Positions 13,419-25,164 of a stretch of 64,000 nucleotides of DNA are shown here, piece by piece (the stretch's first letter is position 1; each line of letters begins with the position of its first letter). This DNA is from Sphaerolaimus hirsutus (taxonomy: Eukaryota > Nematoda > Chromadorea > Monhysterida > Sphaerolaimidae). Both the position numbers and the translations under genes were made by a program. Location: the NCBI GenBank assembly GCA_964036195.1, contig OZ038457.1, positions 19,619,147 to 19,683,146 of the forward strand. Direction: 5' to 3'. The notes beneath the pieces are model-generated. The model was not told the DNA's origin, did not search any database, and was given only the letters and a program-made list of their open reading frames with translations.

Positions 13419-13714
13419 TTTATTTTCCTCAATCCAATTCCTCAACGTGGGCCGAGAACCAATTTGTCGGTCAAAAAATCCTTAATCTCAGCCGTGAGAA
13501 TGTGTCCATAAATCGCCAAGATCATGGAAATACGACGTGGCGGCGGCGCGGCACGGTAGAATTAAGACGAACTAAGCAGTTCGATCGCTGGCGCGGCTTG
13601 ATTTGCTTAGCAAAAAGGGATGGTTGACTACAGTTGTGAAAGTGGCGTATGCATCTAATTTTACCCGAAATACCAGTCTGGGTATTTATACTTAATTTTA
13701 TTCTTTCTTTGGGC

Positions 13715-13956
13715 CCACACAAACTAGTTGACAACGGAAGTAAATGTCAACTGAATGTCAACTAAATACCACCAGAGAATTTAATAATTGGAAAAAGCAA
13801 TAAAAAACTAAACTAATTTTCACTTAACAGAAACAATGATACTTAGGTAAGTGTCACAATATAAAATTGATAATTCTGTATCACATAGGAAAGCTTTTAA
13901 TCGCATAATTAACCAAAATAGTGACACAAATTTTGATGTCAACTAGTGTGTGTGGG
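13715..13956. repeat. Foldback element with CACACAAACTAGTTGACA ends
   Basis: Opens GGCCCACACAAACTAGTTGA and closes ATGTCAACTAGTGTGTGTGG; the interior has CATAGGAAAGCTTTTAATCG. Counterpart at about 47728-47956 in the other arm; related copies at 20254-20449 and 43483-43681. Confidence 0.7.
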
Positions 13957-14032
13957 GTCTTCCTTACTGTTGATGATACCCATGTTATTTACTTTGGGAT
14001 GCAGATACTCCATATTGTGGTGACTGTACACC

Positions 14033-16000
14033 TAGGGTGTCAAATTTCCGTTTCTGTTTTCTGTTTCCGCCTTTCCGCAGGAAAATTTTTTACCTTTCCG
14101 TTTTCCGTTTTCCGGCAGCTGAAAAATTTTTACCTTTCCGTTTTCCGTTTTCCGGCAGCCGAAAAAATTTTACCTTTCCGTTTTCCGTTTTCCGGCAGCT
14201 GAAAATTTTTTACCTTTCCGTTTCCGTTTTTCCGGCCCATTTTTCCGTTTTCCGGCTGAAAAATTTTTACCTTACCGTTTCCGTTTTACCAGGCCATTTT
14301 TCCATTTTCAGGCTCGATTTTCAGTTTTCTGGCATTTTTCCATTGTTTTTCCAATCTGTATTTATCTTCAATTGGCTCATCCCATTGTGTTGTTTTTGTC
14401 TCTCGGAGCAGCATTGACAACTGGGATTTCAGAGTCAGTGAAACAGGTGCTGTGAACCCAATTGGGTCATATGCTGACACCAATAATTTATTCAAGTTTT
14501 GTCTGGTTGGTGTTGTGATGCTGTCAATTTGCAATTTTGGTGTTGATATTGCCAGCATGTCCGTTTGGTGATTTTATTTCATGCCCATTACTGCGACAAT
14601 TTTATTCACCTTTGGACTCCTGTCGTTTTTTTGCTATTTCATTCATGACTGATCTGGAGTTTGACAGCCATTCCCTCATGTTCATAGAACATTGGTTAAA
14701 TAAAGCTTTGACTTTGTAATATAGTTCTAAAGCTTCAACTTCATTCGTGACACTCATGATGAAGTTATCAATGTAAATGTTGTTTATTATCATCGCCAAC
14801 TGGTTTTGTTCCCCTTCATTTTCTTCATATTCATTCATGTTGTTTATTGTCACATTGGAATGGTATTTTATGACTGCTCCCAAAATTGCTGGGCTGCAGA
14901 CAGGTCCAAACAGTACGCGTTTAAAAAGAAGTACTATTAAGTTATTTTCAGTTACTGGTTTTGAGTCATCTTTCAGCCAGAAAAATCGTGTGTAGTCTCT
15001 AGCTTGGTCATGCAATCCTATTTGCAAAAATGCCTTTTCAATATTGGCAATGAATGCTAGATTGCCTGCCCTGAACCTCAGGAGTAGGCCCAGTGCTAAT
15101 GGTGTTGTAATTGGTCCTCTAAAAAGGCACTCGTTGAAACTGGGCTTACCTGACAACCCATTGTACACAATTCTGCATGATGTCGATTTGCCCAGTGTGA
15201 TAACTGGCTGGTGTGGCAGGTAATGAATCCCCTTGTTGTCTGTTTTGTCATCACAGATCTCGATTATTCCCTTTTCTAGTTGGTCATCCAAAACTTTCTG
15301 GTATTGTTTGAATAAGTTTGGATCTTTGTTGAATCTTCTTATCAGTGATTTAAACTGCACCAAGGCTTCTGCTTTTCCCGTGGGCAGGTCACTGATACTC
15401 TCTTTATACTGCCAGTCAATATAGTATTGTTTGTTGTTGTTGTTGAATTTTATGCTATTTATTATCATCTCCTCTGCAATGTTGTCATCAATTGCATAGG
15501 GGTCATCAGTGATTCCCACTGCTTCTAGACTGTGAAATTGTCGTAGCGTTTCCTTTCCTATGGCCACTATGGCTACTTTTTGATGATTTTTTGTTGGTTC
15601 AGTTAAGCTTGAACTACAAGTGAAGTTACAGGCATGATCCATAGTTGCAGAATGTACAGCTACCACAATCAAAGCCAAACAGGCAAACCTGCATGCAGGT
15701 TTTCTTTCTGCAAATTTGTCTATTACAAGTGCTAATTTCACTTTATTTTTTTCCGTTTCCGTGAAAATTTTGCTTTCCGTTTTCCGTTTTCCGGCATTTC
15801 ATTTTTCCGTTTTCCGTTTTCCGGCCGACAATTTTTTTTTACCTTTCCGTTTTCCGTTGAGTGAAATTTTTTTACCTTTCCGTTTTCCGTTTTCCGGCAG
15901 AAATTTTTTGTTTACCTTTCCGTTTTCCGTTTTCCGTAAAGTGAACAAATTTTACCTTTCCGTTTTCCGTTTTCCATAAAAAAAAATTTTTGACACCCTA
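14033..16000. mobile_element. hAT-like element, TTTCCG word array, carrying a Bel-Pao pol fragment
   Basis: TIRs TAGGGTGTCAAA / TTTGACACCCTA are flanked by an 8-bp TSD TGTACACC (14025-14032 and 16001-16008). The other arm has the empty site near 47650. Both ends (14033-14345 and 15745-16000) are dense arrays of TTTCCGTTTTCCGG-type words; the middle is retrotransposon pol sequence. Length 1968 bp. Confidence 0.85.
14286..15741 (-). pseudogene. Bel-Pao retrotransposon pol fragment (reverse transcriptase), broken
   Basis: A long minus-strand frame (14602-15741) carries the Bel-Pao signature order YLPHQPVITLGKS, RIVYNGLSGKPSFNECLFRGP, then IEKAFLQIGLHDQ, then NIYIDN. A second frame (14286-14558) continues with AYDPIGFTAPV, so there is at least one frame break between them. 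The catalytic aspartate expected just before IEKAFLQ is N, and there is no gag, protease, RNase H, integrase or LTR. It is a dead fragment embedded in the hAT element. Confidence 0.85.
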
Positions 16001-16368
16001 TGTACACCCAAGATTTTTTTGTACATTTTGCATTCACCTGGGGCCAGTGTCACACCCTGTAGAAAGTCCTGTAAAACTTTATAAAAATTTTTCACTGGAT
16101 TGATTTGAAATTTTACATGACATTTTACAGGGTGCAGATTGGCCTCCATAGATACTATATTTGGTTAAACAATTCCCACAAAGGAATTTGTCTTCCATCA
16201 CACTTTTTGAGGGGTAACTATTAAAGGGAGCTTATTCAAGGGGGCAAGTATTGCCTATTCAAAATTTTCAAGCATGTTTCATCAACTGATTTCGCAAAAT
16301 ATGCTTTATTAATAAAATAACACACCACTTTTGTTCAAATTGGATGCAACAAACTTATTGTACACCTT

Positions 16369-16600
16369 AAGGGGTAAATTATTCGAGAGGAAATTATTCA
16401 GTAGCAGACATCATTCAAGGTGGGGAATTGTTTGATCAAATATACTTTATTTGCTTGAATAGTCCCCCCTTGAATAATTCCCCCTTAAGGGGTAAATTAT
16501 TTGAAAGGAAATTATTCAGTAGCAGACATCATTCAAGGTGGGGAATTGTTTGATCAAATATACTTTATTTGCTTGAATAGTCCCCCCTCAAATAATTGCC
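16369..16600. repeat. Tandem duplication of about 117 bp (left arm)
   Basis: TTAAGGGGTAAATTATT through GAATAGTCCCCCC occurs at 16369 and again at about 16486, inside a CCGTATT-type element next to the 14033-16000 hAT insertion. The other arm (47220-47520) is shorter. Confidence 0.7.
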
Positions 16601-17591
16601 CCTTACGAAATTTGATCAATTTGTTGTCCCCAATTTGAAAAAATGACACATTATTCTGTTAATTAAGCATATTTCATGAAATGAGTTGAAAGAAACATGC
16701 TTGAAATTTTCGATGAAATAATTATTCCCCCTCGAATAATCCCCCCTTCCAAACGTCTGATGAAATAATAATTCCCCAGGCGGGTGATTATTCAAGCAAA
16801 TACGGTAGTAATTCACTGTTTACAATATACTCTGCACTTAACATCTGCATTAATTTTAAATTTAAAAACAATGACGTCATAATGTAGTGTCGCCCAGAAA
16901 AATGTATAGCGTGCGGTCCACCAAGTAAAGTTATTTTCAAAACTTCAATTGTTTACATAAATTCACACTGAACAAAGGTAAAAGTTTTTTTACGTTTACA
17001 TTTTCCAAAAACGCTGGCATTTTCACAACTGTGCGGCCGCGACCATTTTTATCGTAGGTAGGTGGATTTGCGTCAGCCCTTGCAGCGATTACCTATAGCG
17101 GGGGCATAAAATGTGTGCAGGTGTTTTGAATGCCCATCGTGTGCACTACGAATGGGTTATATTATTGCTGGATAAACATTGTGCACATACATAACAGCCG
17201 GCGGCGCGACATGCTACACATTTTACAGCTTTTACACTACGCGGAACAGCCAGGCATAAAATTTTCAGGACTGTAAACAATAGTAAAGGCATGCAAACTG
17301 CGAATCTCATGGGAAAAAAATCGAACATTGATAAGATCAACACGCAGACGCGCTCGGGATCTAAGTCTCCCACTCTCTCTCCCCCCCCCCCCTACATATC
17401 AACCCTACCACGTTTCCACATATTTAAATACAACAAACAGAGACCACCGTAAAGGTGCCAGTCCCAAACCCCGTAAAATGTCAAATGTCAAGCAAGGTGT
17501 CAAAAGTCATGTAAAATGCCCTGCAAGATGGTAACAGAAGTTGTCATTTTTCAGGGCATTTTACATTACTTTTGACACTTTGCACGACATT

Positions 17592-17756
17592 GGCCCCACA
17601 CACGCTAGTTGACATCGACACCAAAAATGTCAACTGGTGCCGATCCCGATTCAAAGCTTGCTGACGAGTGTACGAACGACGTTCAAACGCTATCTTTGAA
17701 TTAGGAACGGAACCAGTTGACATTTGGTGTCGATGTCAACTAGTGTGTGTGGGGCC
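17592..17756. repeat. TAGTTGAC foldback MITE
   Basis: Near-perfect palindrome: GGCCCCACACACGCTAGTTG inward, then GACACCAAA...TGTCAACTGG, with the reverse complement on the other side. The same element is at 46309-46466 in the other arm. Confidence 0.75.
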
Positions 17757-18660
17757 ATTGACATTTTGCACGACATTTGACATTTTACAGGGTCTGGGCC
17801 CACGATGCACTGTAAATATAGAGCAATACTTAACTGAATCCATGCAATGCAAGCGGTGCGTGCGCACACAGCAGAAGCCGACTGAATAAACAGATCGAAG
17901 CTCGCTTAGCACTGTGTGAAGCGAAGGGACGCTACCTACACAGATTTTTCCGTTCTTAGCGGTCTGGGGTTGGATTTAATTGACCCGACACGCTTTTTCG
18001 ACGGGTCGACTTGTCGTTGTGTGAAATTTTATATTCATTCACATGTTCACATGACCATTCAGATTTTCCGCGCAATCATCCTTATGGAGCAGGGACCGAA
18101 TCTACTACCAATACCGAAACCACAAATTTTCCAGCCCATTTTCCAAATGTCCATAAGACTCATTAGTAAGACCATTTATAAATGCAAAAGTTGTTCCATT
18201 CCATTTTAACCACTTCCCTCCCACTGATAACCGGTGACTAAGCAAAAAACTAGTGGTCAAACCAGGATGGATAGCTATTTGGTTCACTCTATTTCATTAA
18301 CACTGCTTGAGGTTATACATAAATGAAACAATATTTGATATAATGAAATATTTGATTCGTTTATTAACAGTTGTCGCAATTTGATAAAAAAACATCAATT
18401 AAAAGATCATTTGATACTGATTGCCACTTTCTATCGAATCACAAAACCGATCATCAAAACTAATATCGCAATTGCTGCATTTGGCTTTTTTAAATAAAAC
18501 TACGTGTAAACATGTCAAACAAATATGAGCACATAAAATACCCAAGAAATAAAAACGCGTTTCAGGCAAATATGGGTATTACACATTCAGTACAGGATGA
18601 ATGAAAAAAGTCAAAAGTAATATAACTTTAGAAGATCGATGAAAATGCATGCCGATATTG

Positions 18661-18822
18661 GGCGCCCACCCGCTAGTTGACATTGACACCAAATGTCAAC
18701 TGGTGCCGATCCCGATTCAAAGTTTGCGGATGAGCCGACGATCGATGTTCAAACGCAAGCTTTGAATTGGGAATGGAACCAGTTGATATTTGGTGTCGAT
18801 GTCAACTAGCGTGTGTGGGGCC
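18661..18822. repeat. TAGTTGAC foldback MITE
   Basis: Same family as 17592-17756, ending TCAACTAGCGTGTGTGGGGC; matched by 45219-45378 in the other arm. Confidence 0.75.
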
Positions 18823-19411
18823 AATAACAACCAACCAAACAGTTAGGATGGGAATCGGTGCGGTGACTTTTCCCACCCTACTCAGTCAGACATCACCTAA
18901 AATTGATCAATATATTTATTGGCAGATATGTATACAAATAAATTCAGACTTTGTACAAGCTTAATGAAGAAACGTTTTTAGTCGTTTTCTCGTTAAAAAT
19001 CAGATTACCTACCGAGTTTTCAACATATTTTGGCCCTCACAGGATGGGATAGCATGTCTTAACGAAATTATTTTTGTAGGTTGGGGCAGACGGGTAGTGC
19101 TAATCAGGGTGCCTACTCAGTTAGGTCTTTTTGGCACCAAAATCCAGAAAAATGTACTTGACCAATTAATTGAGTTACCCAGAAATGAACCACATTCAGT
19201 TCCATTGCGTAAAATCATTAGCATTGATAGAAATGACTTATGAAATCGTGTGAACAATAGGCCTCTGCCTCTGATTTTGGCTTACCAGCTACGATAGCAA
19301 TTGAAAATTTCCCCCAAAAGGAAACTAATTATACGCTGTCCCCGACCACCCCAGCCCAGAAACACAAAAGACAAAACAAAAACACATCACTCTCAAAATA
19401 TGGACATAATT

Positions 19412-21374
19412 TCATTTAGCCACATCGGCGCTCATCGGATCGGCGGGCACCTGCATCTGCTGCTGTTCCAGCGTCACGTCGTTGCTGTCGTTCGCGTGCA
19501 TCGCACTTGGCTCCTTGCCAACGTAGCTGTCCGACGGGTGAGGCGGGTCGCGCGGAGGCGACGTCATTGCTGCGATTTTTTGGGGAGATTTCAAATGTGA
19601 AAATCATTTGAGCACCTTTGGAAGTGGTTTGAGACGTCGGAAGGGTATGGCGATAGAGAAAAACAATATGAAAACAGCTGAATGTGAAAAAATCTGTTAT
19701 CCGCTGAAAAAAACAGACTTTCGAGCATAGGTTGAAAAATCCCAAATGCACCCCATCTAAACACCCCCTCTCCCAAGTGTACCCCATCTAAACACCCCCC
19801 ATCCAAACACCCAGCCCAGCCAACGCAAAGCATGCGAGCGCCGTTTGCTGAGTAAATCGTCGGTGGCGAAATGGAACGGCTGCACTTTTGTGGGCGTCCA
19901 GGCGGCTTTCGCGTGGCCGGACAGCGAGCGCCCGCTTGCAGACGAGTCTGGCCGTGGTGCGGGGGGCACCTGAGCGACAATCACGTCACGATCGTAGAGA
20001 ATTTAACACAATGGTGGGTAGGGTTCAAACGGGATCGCGATCCCGATTCCAAAATCTCGATTCCGAGAGCCTAATCCCGATCCCGAAAAAATGCAAATCC
20101 GATACCGATCCAGTGGCCCCAATCCCGATCCCGAAATCGGAAAAAGCCAATCCCGTTTAAACCCCAATGGTGGGTTGTTGATGCGCAAACACTTTACAGT
20201 AATCACTTAGAACAGTTTTTTTTGCAAATGGATACCTACCGTACCGCCCATTGGGTCCACACACGCTAGTTGACATCGCAAATTCGTGTCAACTCAATGT
20301 CAACTAAATAACACAAAAAGTTTCTAGAAAGTATCACACTTGACAGAACCAATGTAAATTCAGTGCCATGATGTAAAACAAACTATGATCTATCAGATAG
20401 GAAAGTTGAAATCACATAATTAACTATAATTTAGTTGGCGTGTGTGGCGCCAATCACACAGATTCTCACTTTGGTTGTTGCTGCGGTCTCCTTTTTGTGG
20501 TGCCGCTCCACGGATGCCGACCGTTTGGAAAGTCGCGCGTCGGTGGCGAACTGCGGCGCGGCGCTGCGCGTCAACGGCCGGCGCGACTGCGACGAGCAAG
20601 TGGTATATTGTATACATAAATGGCGGCCCACACACTAGTTAACACACGTGTGTCAACTGCTGTGTCAACTCAGATTTCAGTTTCATGTGTCGCAGAGCGG
20701 TCTCCAAATGGACATGCGGCAACGTTAAAAAGTAAATATCACGGCAAGTGCATTGGAAGATCCCACTGCGACACGTGAAGCGAAAATCTGAGTTGACACA
20801 GACCGATTGAGACACATGTGTCAACTAGTGTGTGGGCCGCCATTGAATACAGCATCATCACTGCAAGGCAACAGGATATTCAATCGACAAACTTTAGTAT
20901 CCGCATGGGCTTCCCACCTTAATTTCCTTCTGTTCCGTCACATGGGGCTTCGAGGTGGTCTGCAGGCGGCGGTAAAGCCGCTCGTGCACACTCGGCACTT
21001 TGCCAGCTGCGTTTGTAAATATAGGCGAGTGCACTGAGTGGGCCGACAAACGACGCCCGAAAAGCACACCAACCAGGCTTATTCTCTTTCATCTCGCCGC
21101 CAGCTTTCGACTTCACAGGCGCCGCAGTCGAACGTGCTTCAGTGCGCCCTGGGGGCGCCTTAGCACCAGGCTTGTCAACGGGCGCCGGCGCCTGAAACGT
21201 GCCCGCCGTGTCGTCCCTATCCACGGAGCGGCCGCGCGCGCCGCCGCAGCGAGTTCGTGGGCAGGTGCAGCGGGTTGCCCGCCGCCGCGGGCGCTTTCTT
21301 GGCGCCCGCGTCGGATTTGGGGGGACCCGGGGCGGGCGGCTTGCTTGGGGGATTGTTGGCTTGGGAGGCCACTC
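19412..21374 (-). CDS. TPX2: TPX2-like gene, 3' exons only (left copy, cut by the assembly gap)
   Basis: Five minus-strand exons match exons 9-13 of the complete gene at 34805-44628: 21074-21374, 20918-21006, 20470-20586, 19825-19969 and 19412-19569 (stop). The remaining exons would lie in or beyond the N run beginning at 21509. The exon at 21074-21374 is 301 nt against 300 in the other copy: one extra G in the run around 21235 shifts the frame in the RRARGRSVD segment. It may be a GC-rich sequencing error or a real allele defect. The other exons keep their lengths. Motifs retained include FATDARLSKR and FHFATDDLLSKR. Confidence 0.75.
20019..20166. mobile_element. 148-bp hAT-like MITE with ATCCCG words (left copy)
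   Basis: Starts TAGGGTTCAAACGGGATCG and ends GGGATT...CCCGTTTAAACCCCA between direct copies of ATGGTGGG (20011-20018, 20167-20174). The interior alternates GATCCCGAT and related words. It lies in TPX2 intron 11 and is present in both arms, so it predates their split. Confidence 0.8.
20622..20841. repeat. Foldback element with CACACACTAGTTAACACA ends
   Basis: Opens GGCCCACACACTAGTTAACA and closes TGTCAACTAGTGTGTGGGCC; the interior has TTTCATGTGTCGCAGAG on one side and its complement on the other. Its other-arm copy (about 41281-41468) was hit by the hAT element at 41469. Confidence 0.7.
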
Positions 21375-21508
21375 CTGGGAATGATGGGACTGGGTTACCG
21401 GCTTTGCTCCAATAATACCCCCTTCGTGAACAATCCCCTCGCTGTTGGGCGAGTGAGGAAAAAATACCCCCTTTAGGACAGACATATGAAAAAGTTTTTG
21501 TCTCCAAC

Positions 21509-21708
21509 NNNNNNNNNNNNNNNNNNNNNNNNNNNNNNNNNNNNNNNNNNNNNNNNNNNNNNNNNNNNNNNNNNNNNNNNNNNNNNNNNNNNNNNNNNNN
21601 NNNNNNNNNNNNNNNNNNNNNNNNNNNNNNNNNNNNNNNNNNNNNNNNNNNNNNNNNNNNNNNNNNNNNNNNNNNNNNNNNNNNNNNNNNNNNNNNNNNN
21701 NNNNNNNN
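21509..21708. other. Assembly gap of exactly 200 N
   Basis: A run of 200 undetermined bases. It starts where the left inverted arm stops: the base before it still matches 40618 in reverse complement. A round 200-N block is typical of a scaffolding placeholder, so the true distance and orientation across it are unproven. Confidence 0.99.
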
Positions 21709-21985
21709 TGTAAAATCCAAAAATAATTCATTTTTACCATTAGCTAACTGTTCTGACAGTAGCTTTTAGCTGGCCATTTGGTTATTTTATGTTTCTGTTT
21801 GCAATCTAACTGCTATGAACTAGGGTTGGGACATGATATTCACATGTGATCATGCTTGTGATATTTATTTTTTATGCAAGTGCAATTTAGCAGAAACATA
21901 AAATAACCAAATGGCCAGCTAAAAGCTACTGTCAGAACAGTTAGCTACTAGTACAAATGAATAATTTTTGGATTTTACATGACCA
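21709..21985. repeat. Foldback with arms of about 90 bp beside the assembly gap
   Basis: TGTAAAATCCAAAAATAATTCAT...CAAATGGTTATTTTATGTTTCTG and its reverse complement at 21893-21985, around a spacer with TCACATGTGATCATG. A hairpin this strong may have ended the contig. Confidence 0.75.
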
Positions 21986-22014
21986 CACTTGTGATATGTG
22001 CTAAAAAGTACACT

Positions 22015-23190
22015 TTTGTATGACAGCACCCTTTCAAAGTGTGTTTAATAAAAAATGGAGACATACAAATGAAAGAGCATGATAAAATAACCTAAGAATA
22101 TAATGGAAACTTTTTTCATAAAACTTCATCTGAGTCTTCAGAGTGGGATTGTCCGTGATCGTGACATCTGCGTTGTTGATCATTTCAAACTGCTGTGGTA
22201 AAAAAGTGCAGACCTACTTTTTGGATTTTATTTTTTTATCATAAACTATGCAATTGAGCACAGTTTTTGTGAAAAAAGCTAAGCTCTCAATTCAGAACAA
22301 AAAACTTGGTGCCATTTTCAAAATTTCAGCCACAATTTTCAGTGAGAAAAAAAATCTGATGAAGTTTGTTTGTATGGGGCAATTAATCTCCAAAACTATA
22401 TCAATAAAAATCCAAAATATCAAATTGATAGATGATGTCAAGCAAAAGTTTTGAATTTCCAAAGAAACGTCTGGAAAAAAGATGATTTTTGACTTCAATC
22501 AATTTTTTTTGTAGGAAGATGGCATTTCCAGATATATGTATGGAAAGAAATTCTTAGTTTCTATGTACGAAGATTCCAAATGCAGCATAAAAATGGGGCT
22601 CAGAATTTTTTATGTGAAAAGTGAATTTTTGTATGGAAGCACCCTTCCAAATTATGTTTGAGAAAAAATGGAGATATACAAATGAAAGAACATGTAAAAA
22701 AACCCTAAGTTTATGATGAAAACTTTTTTCATACAACTTCATCTGAGTCTTCAGAGTGGGCTTGTCTGCGGTGGTGAGACGGGTGTCGGGCTGTTTCAAA
22801 CTGTTGTGGCAAAAATTGGCAGACCTACTTTTTCTATTTTATTTTTGTAAAATAAACTATGCAATTGGGCACAGTTTTTGCAAAAAAAAGCTAAGCTCTC
22901 AATCACAAACTGAAAATTTGATGCCATTTTCAAAATTTCAGCCATCATTTTCGTTGAGAAAAAAACATTTGATGAAACTAGTTTGTATGGGCCAATTAAT
23001 CTCCACAACTTTCTTAATAAAAATACAAAATATTATATTGATAGATAAAGTCAAACAAAAGTTATGAATTTCCAAAAAACAGCCTGAAAAATGGTGACTT
23101 TTGACTTTGATCAATTTTTTCAGTAGGAAGATGACATTTCCGGATATATGCATGGAAGGAAATTTTAAGTTTCTAGTTATGGAGATTCCA
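22015..23190. repeat. Tandem pair of diverged units of about 610 bp
   Basis: The segment from AGCACCCTT...AAAAAATGGAGA to TTTCCRGATATATG...GGAA is repeated (about 22021-22560 and 22634-23175). Conserved blocks include AACTTCATCTGAGTCTTCAGAG and TTCAAAATTTCAGCC. Stop codons break every frame; I see no gene. Confidence 0.7.
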
Positions 23191-23999
23191 AAACCATGAA
23201 AAAAAACGCAAAAAATTTTTTTGTAACAGGAACAAAATAGGCATGTTTGGTTCTTAGACGAAGCGAGTCTTAAGATGTCCAGAGAGTAGATCACCCGAAG
23301 AAGTCCATTTTCACTGCGAAAACTCTCCAGCCATCCGCGCGCCGCAAAGAGCGCAACTACATTCACCTGTTTGCGCACAATTCCCTAACTGTCAACGTCA
23401 TACAGTTCAGGACAATTGTTTGCCAAGCAACCGTTAAACCCCCCCCCCCCCCCACAAAGCCACACGCAGCGGAAAATATGTGCGCGCGCGCCAGTTGAAA
23501 TTGGGCCATTACTGTGCAAATATGGGCAGTGCACTAAAATGGATGTGAGCCCCCGATTTTCATGCGACTATTTTTTTCTGTGCAGTGTGGATTCCTAGTG
23601 TAGTTTTATGGATTTGAATTGATTTGAGAAATCATGGTATATAAATATGTCACGGTATATTTTTTACACAGGGTAGTGTTTGGGAAAAACGTGAGCATTG
23701 AGCTCTTGTATCGATGAGCATAGTTCTCGGGTGCAGAGACACCTGGTGCAAATCCCAAGCCCTGTAACGTGTAATGTAAACTGTGAAATGTCATGTAAAA
23801 TGTCCATCAAAGCAAAAAAGAAAAAGATTTTTACTACTGAACTTTGCATGACGTTTGTTTGACACTTTACTTCACACTTTTTCAGGGTCTGAGACTGTCC
23901 TCTGTCCATTTGTTGGCTTGGAATCGTTGAAATATACTGCTATATTCAGGTGAATGAATACTAGGTACCGTAAATTCTACCCGTAAAGTCCCCGGGGGA

Positions 24000-24410
24000 G
24001 TTATTTTTTTGTCAGAATTTTTCGAGGGGGGACTTATTCGAGGGGGGAGTTAATCGAGGGGAGAAGTTTTTTTTTGTCAGAATATTAGGTACATTGCATG
24101 ATCAATAAATTGTATGAATGGGGTTAAATTCATGTATGAATCCATTTTTAATGCAATGGAATCAATGCTGGTGAACATCAGCTGCAAAATAATACATTCA
24201 TTTTAATGTACACATACATTTACAGCGTTTTTATACATGTACGCCGTTCCTACCCAAAAAGCAGGGTAGAGTTTATCGAGGGGGATATTATTATTTCCCC
24301 AGGCAGCTAACAGGGGGGAGTTATTCGAGGGGGGGGGGTTATTCGAGAGGGGGACTTATTCGAGGGGGGGTTATTCGAGAGGGGGACTTATTCGAGGATT
24401 TACGGTATTT
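24000..24410. repeat. CCGTAAATTCTACCCG...GAGGATTTACGGTA element
   Basis: Arrays of GGGGGAGTTATTCGAGG words with GTCAGAATTTTTCGAGG spacers; the same superfamily as the CCGTATT elements. Confidence 0.6.
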
Positions 24411-24424
24411 ACTGTTTATGTATA

Positions 24425-24660
24425 CTCGGCGTACATGATACTCTGCCCTCGCACTGATTTATGTCTCGTGTTGGAAGCGTGCCAATGATCGTTAAATCAT
24501 GCGATTTCCGTAAAAAGATGAAAAAAATCATCGATGTTATATGTTAATGAATAACACTATAACAACAATCAATTTTGTCATCTTTTTATGAAACTTGCAT
24601 GCGTTAACCATCGTTGGCACACTTCCAGCTGGAACCACGCATGCAAGGTGTAAAGTAAGC
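24425..24660. repeat. Dispersed foldback repeat (TTGGAAGCGTGCCAATGAT)
   Basis: Nearly identical to 58987-59224. It contains an inverted pair, TTGGAAGCGTGCCAATGAT and CATCGTTGGCACACTTCCAG. Partial copies at 25990-26110 and 38325-38400. The left arm lacks the 58987 copy beside AIMP2 exon 1. Confidence 0.6.
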
Positions 24661-25164
24661 GGAGTATATTGTAGTTTTTTTGTGGTAAGTTCATTCAACT
24701 ACTGCAGTATGCAGTCATTCAAAAAATCTCATTGAATCTTATTGCACCCTATTGAACCCTCGCAACAAGGTGAGGTGAACCTACATAGTTATAAAAACCT
24801 ATATCGGACTAACACTTTATTTTTAGGGATATGATGATGATTTTGCAATTATAAAGAGTTTAAGATTTTTAACTACCGACAGTTTTGCTTAATTCTTAAA
24901 GCGTAGCATTCTGCGTATACATACACACAACGCGCCAAAAAACACAGAAATCAAACACGCAAAACCGCGACAAAACAACCACCAAACGCGACGACCCAAT
25001 CAGAAAAAAAACCCAGCCCCAAAGCGCCCAGACATCGAGCAGCCAATAGCACCGAATAAAAACCAAGCCAAAGGGCCACCCTGGGCCATCACAGCACACA
25101 CCACCTCCCAAACACATCAGCCAGCGGTAGCGCGGCCACACCGACACCGACGCCGACAGCAGCA

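Larger units (their letters stand above)
13419..19411. other. Intergenic region between the GTPase start and the TPX2 3' end (left arm)
   Basis: No gene seen. It holds the foldbacks at 13715, 17592 and 18661, the hAT insertion at 14033-16000, and CCGTATT-type tracts at 16140-16810. The rest (18230-18650, 18860-19300) is AT-rich single-copy sequence also present in the right arm. Confidence 0.6.
1..21508. repeat. Left arm of a giant imperfect inverted repeat (partner about 40618-59472)
   Basis: Base 1 pairs with 59472 (CTCTCGCAAATGGAACCT at both places, opposite strands) and 21508 pairs with about 40618. Genes, introns and most dispersed repeats are collinear in reverse order. Differences are SNPs, small indels and whole transposons present on one side only. 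The repeat runs off the left edge of the window. Confidence 0.93.
23190..25164. other. Repeat-dominated stretch upstream of the MSP-domain gene
   Basis: Contains a poly-C run (23437-23453), a TGTCA-type foldback (23748-23907), a CCGTA-type array (24000-24410) and a dispersed foldback (24425-24660). An unexplained open frame with a plausible protein sequence lies on the minus strand at about 23230-23378, but I see no splice context that supports it. Confidence 0.5.

Noticed and set aside
19301-19600. Plus-strand frame rich in R, V and H near the TPX2 last exon
   Set aside because: Antisense of the last TPX2 exon; the minus-strand frame has the matching stop and the other-arm counterpart.
22938-23378. 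146-residue minus-strand frame as a gene
   Set aside because: Most of it lies in the diverged tandem repeat and is AT-driven (IIFCIF-type); no splice sites or homology.
24000-24410. GGGGGAGTTATTCGAGG runs as a possible G-quadruplex regulatory region or telomere remnant
   Set aside because: The same words occur in many CCGTATT-type elements with defined ends, so they are transposon sequence.
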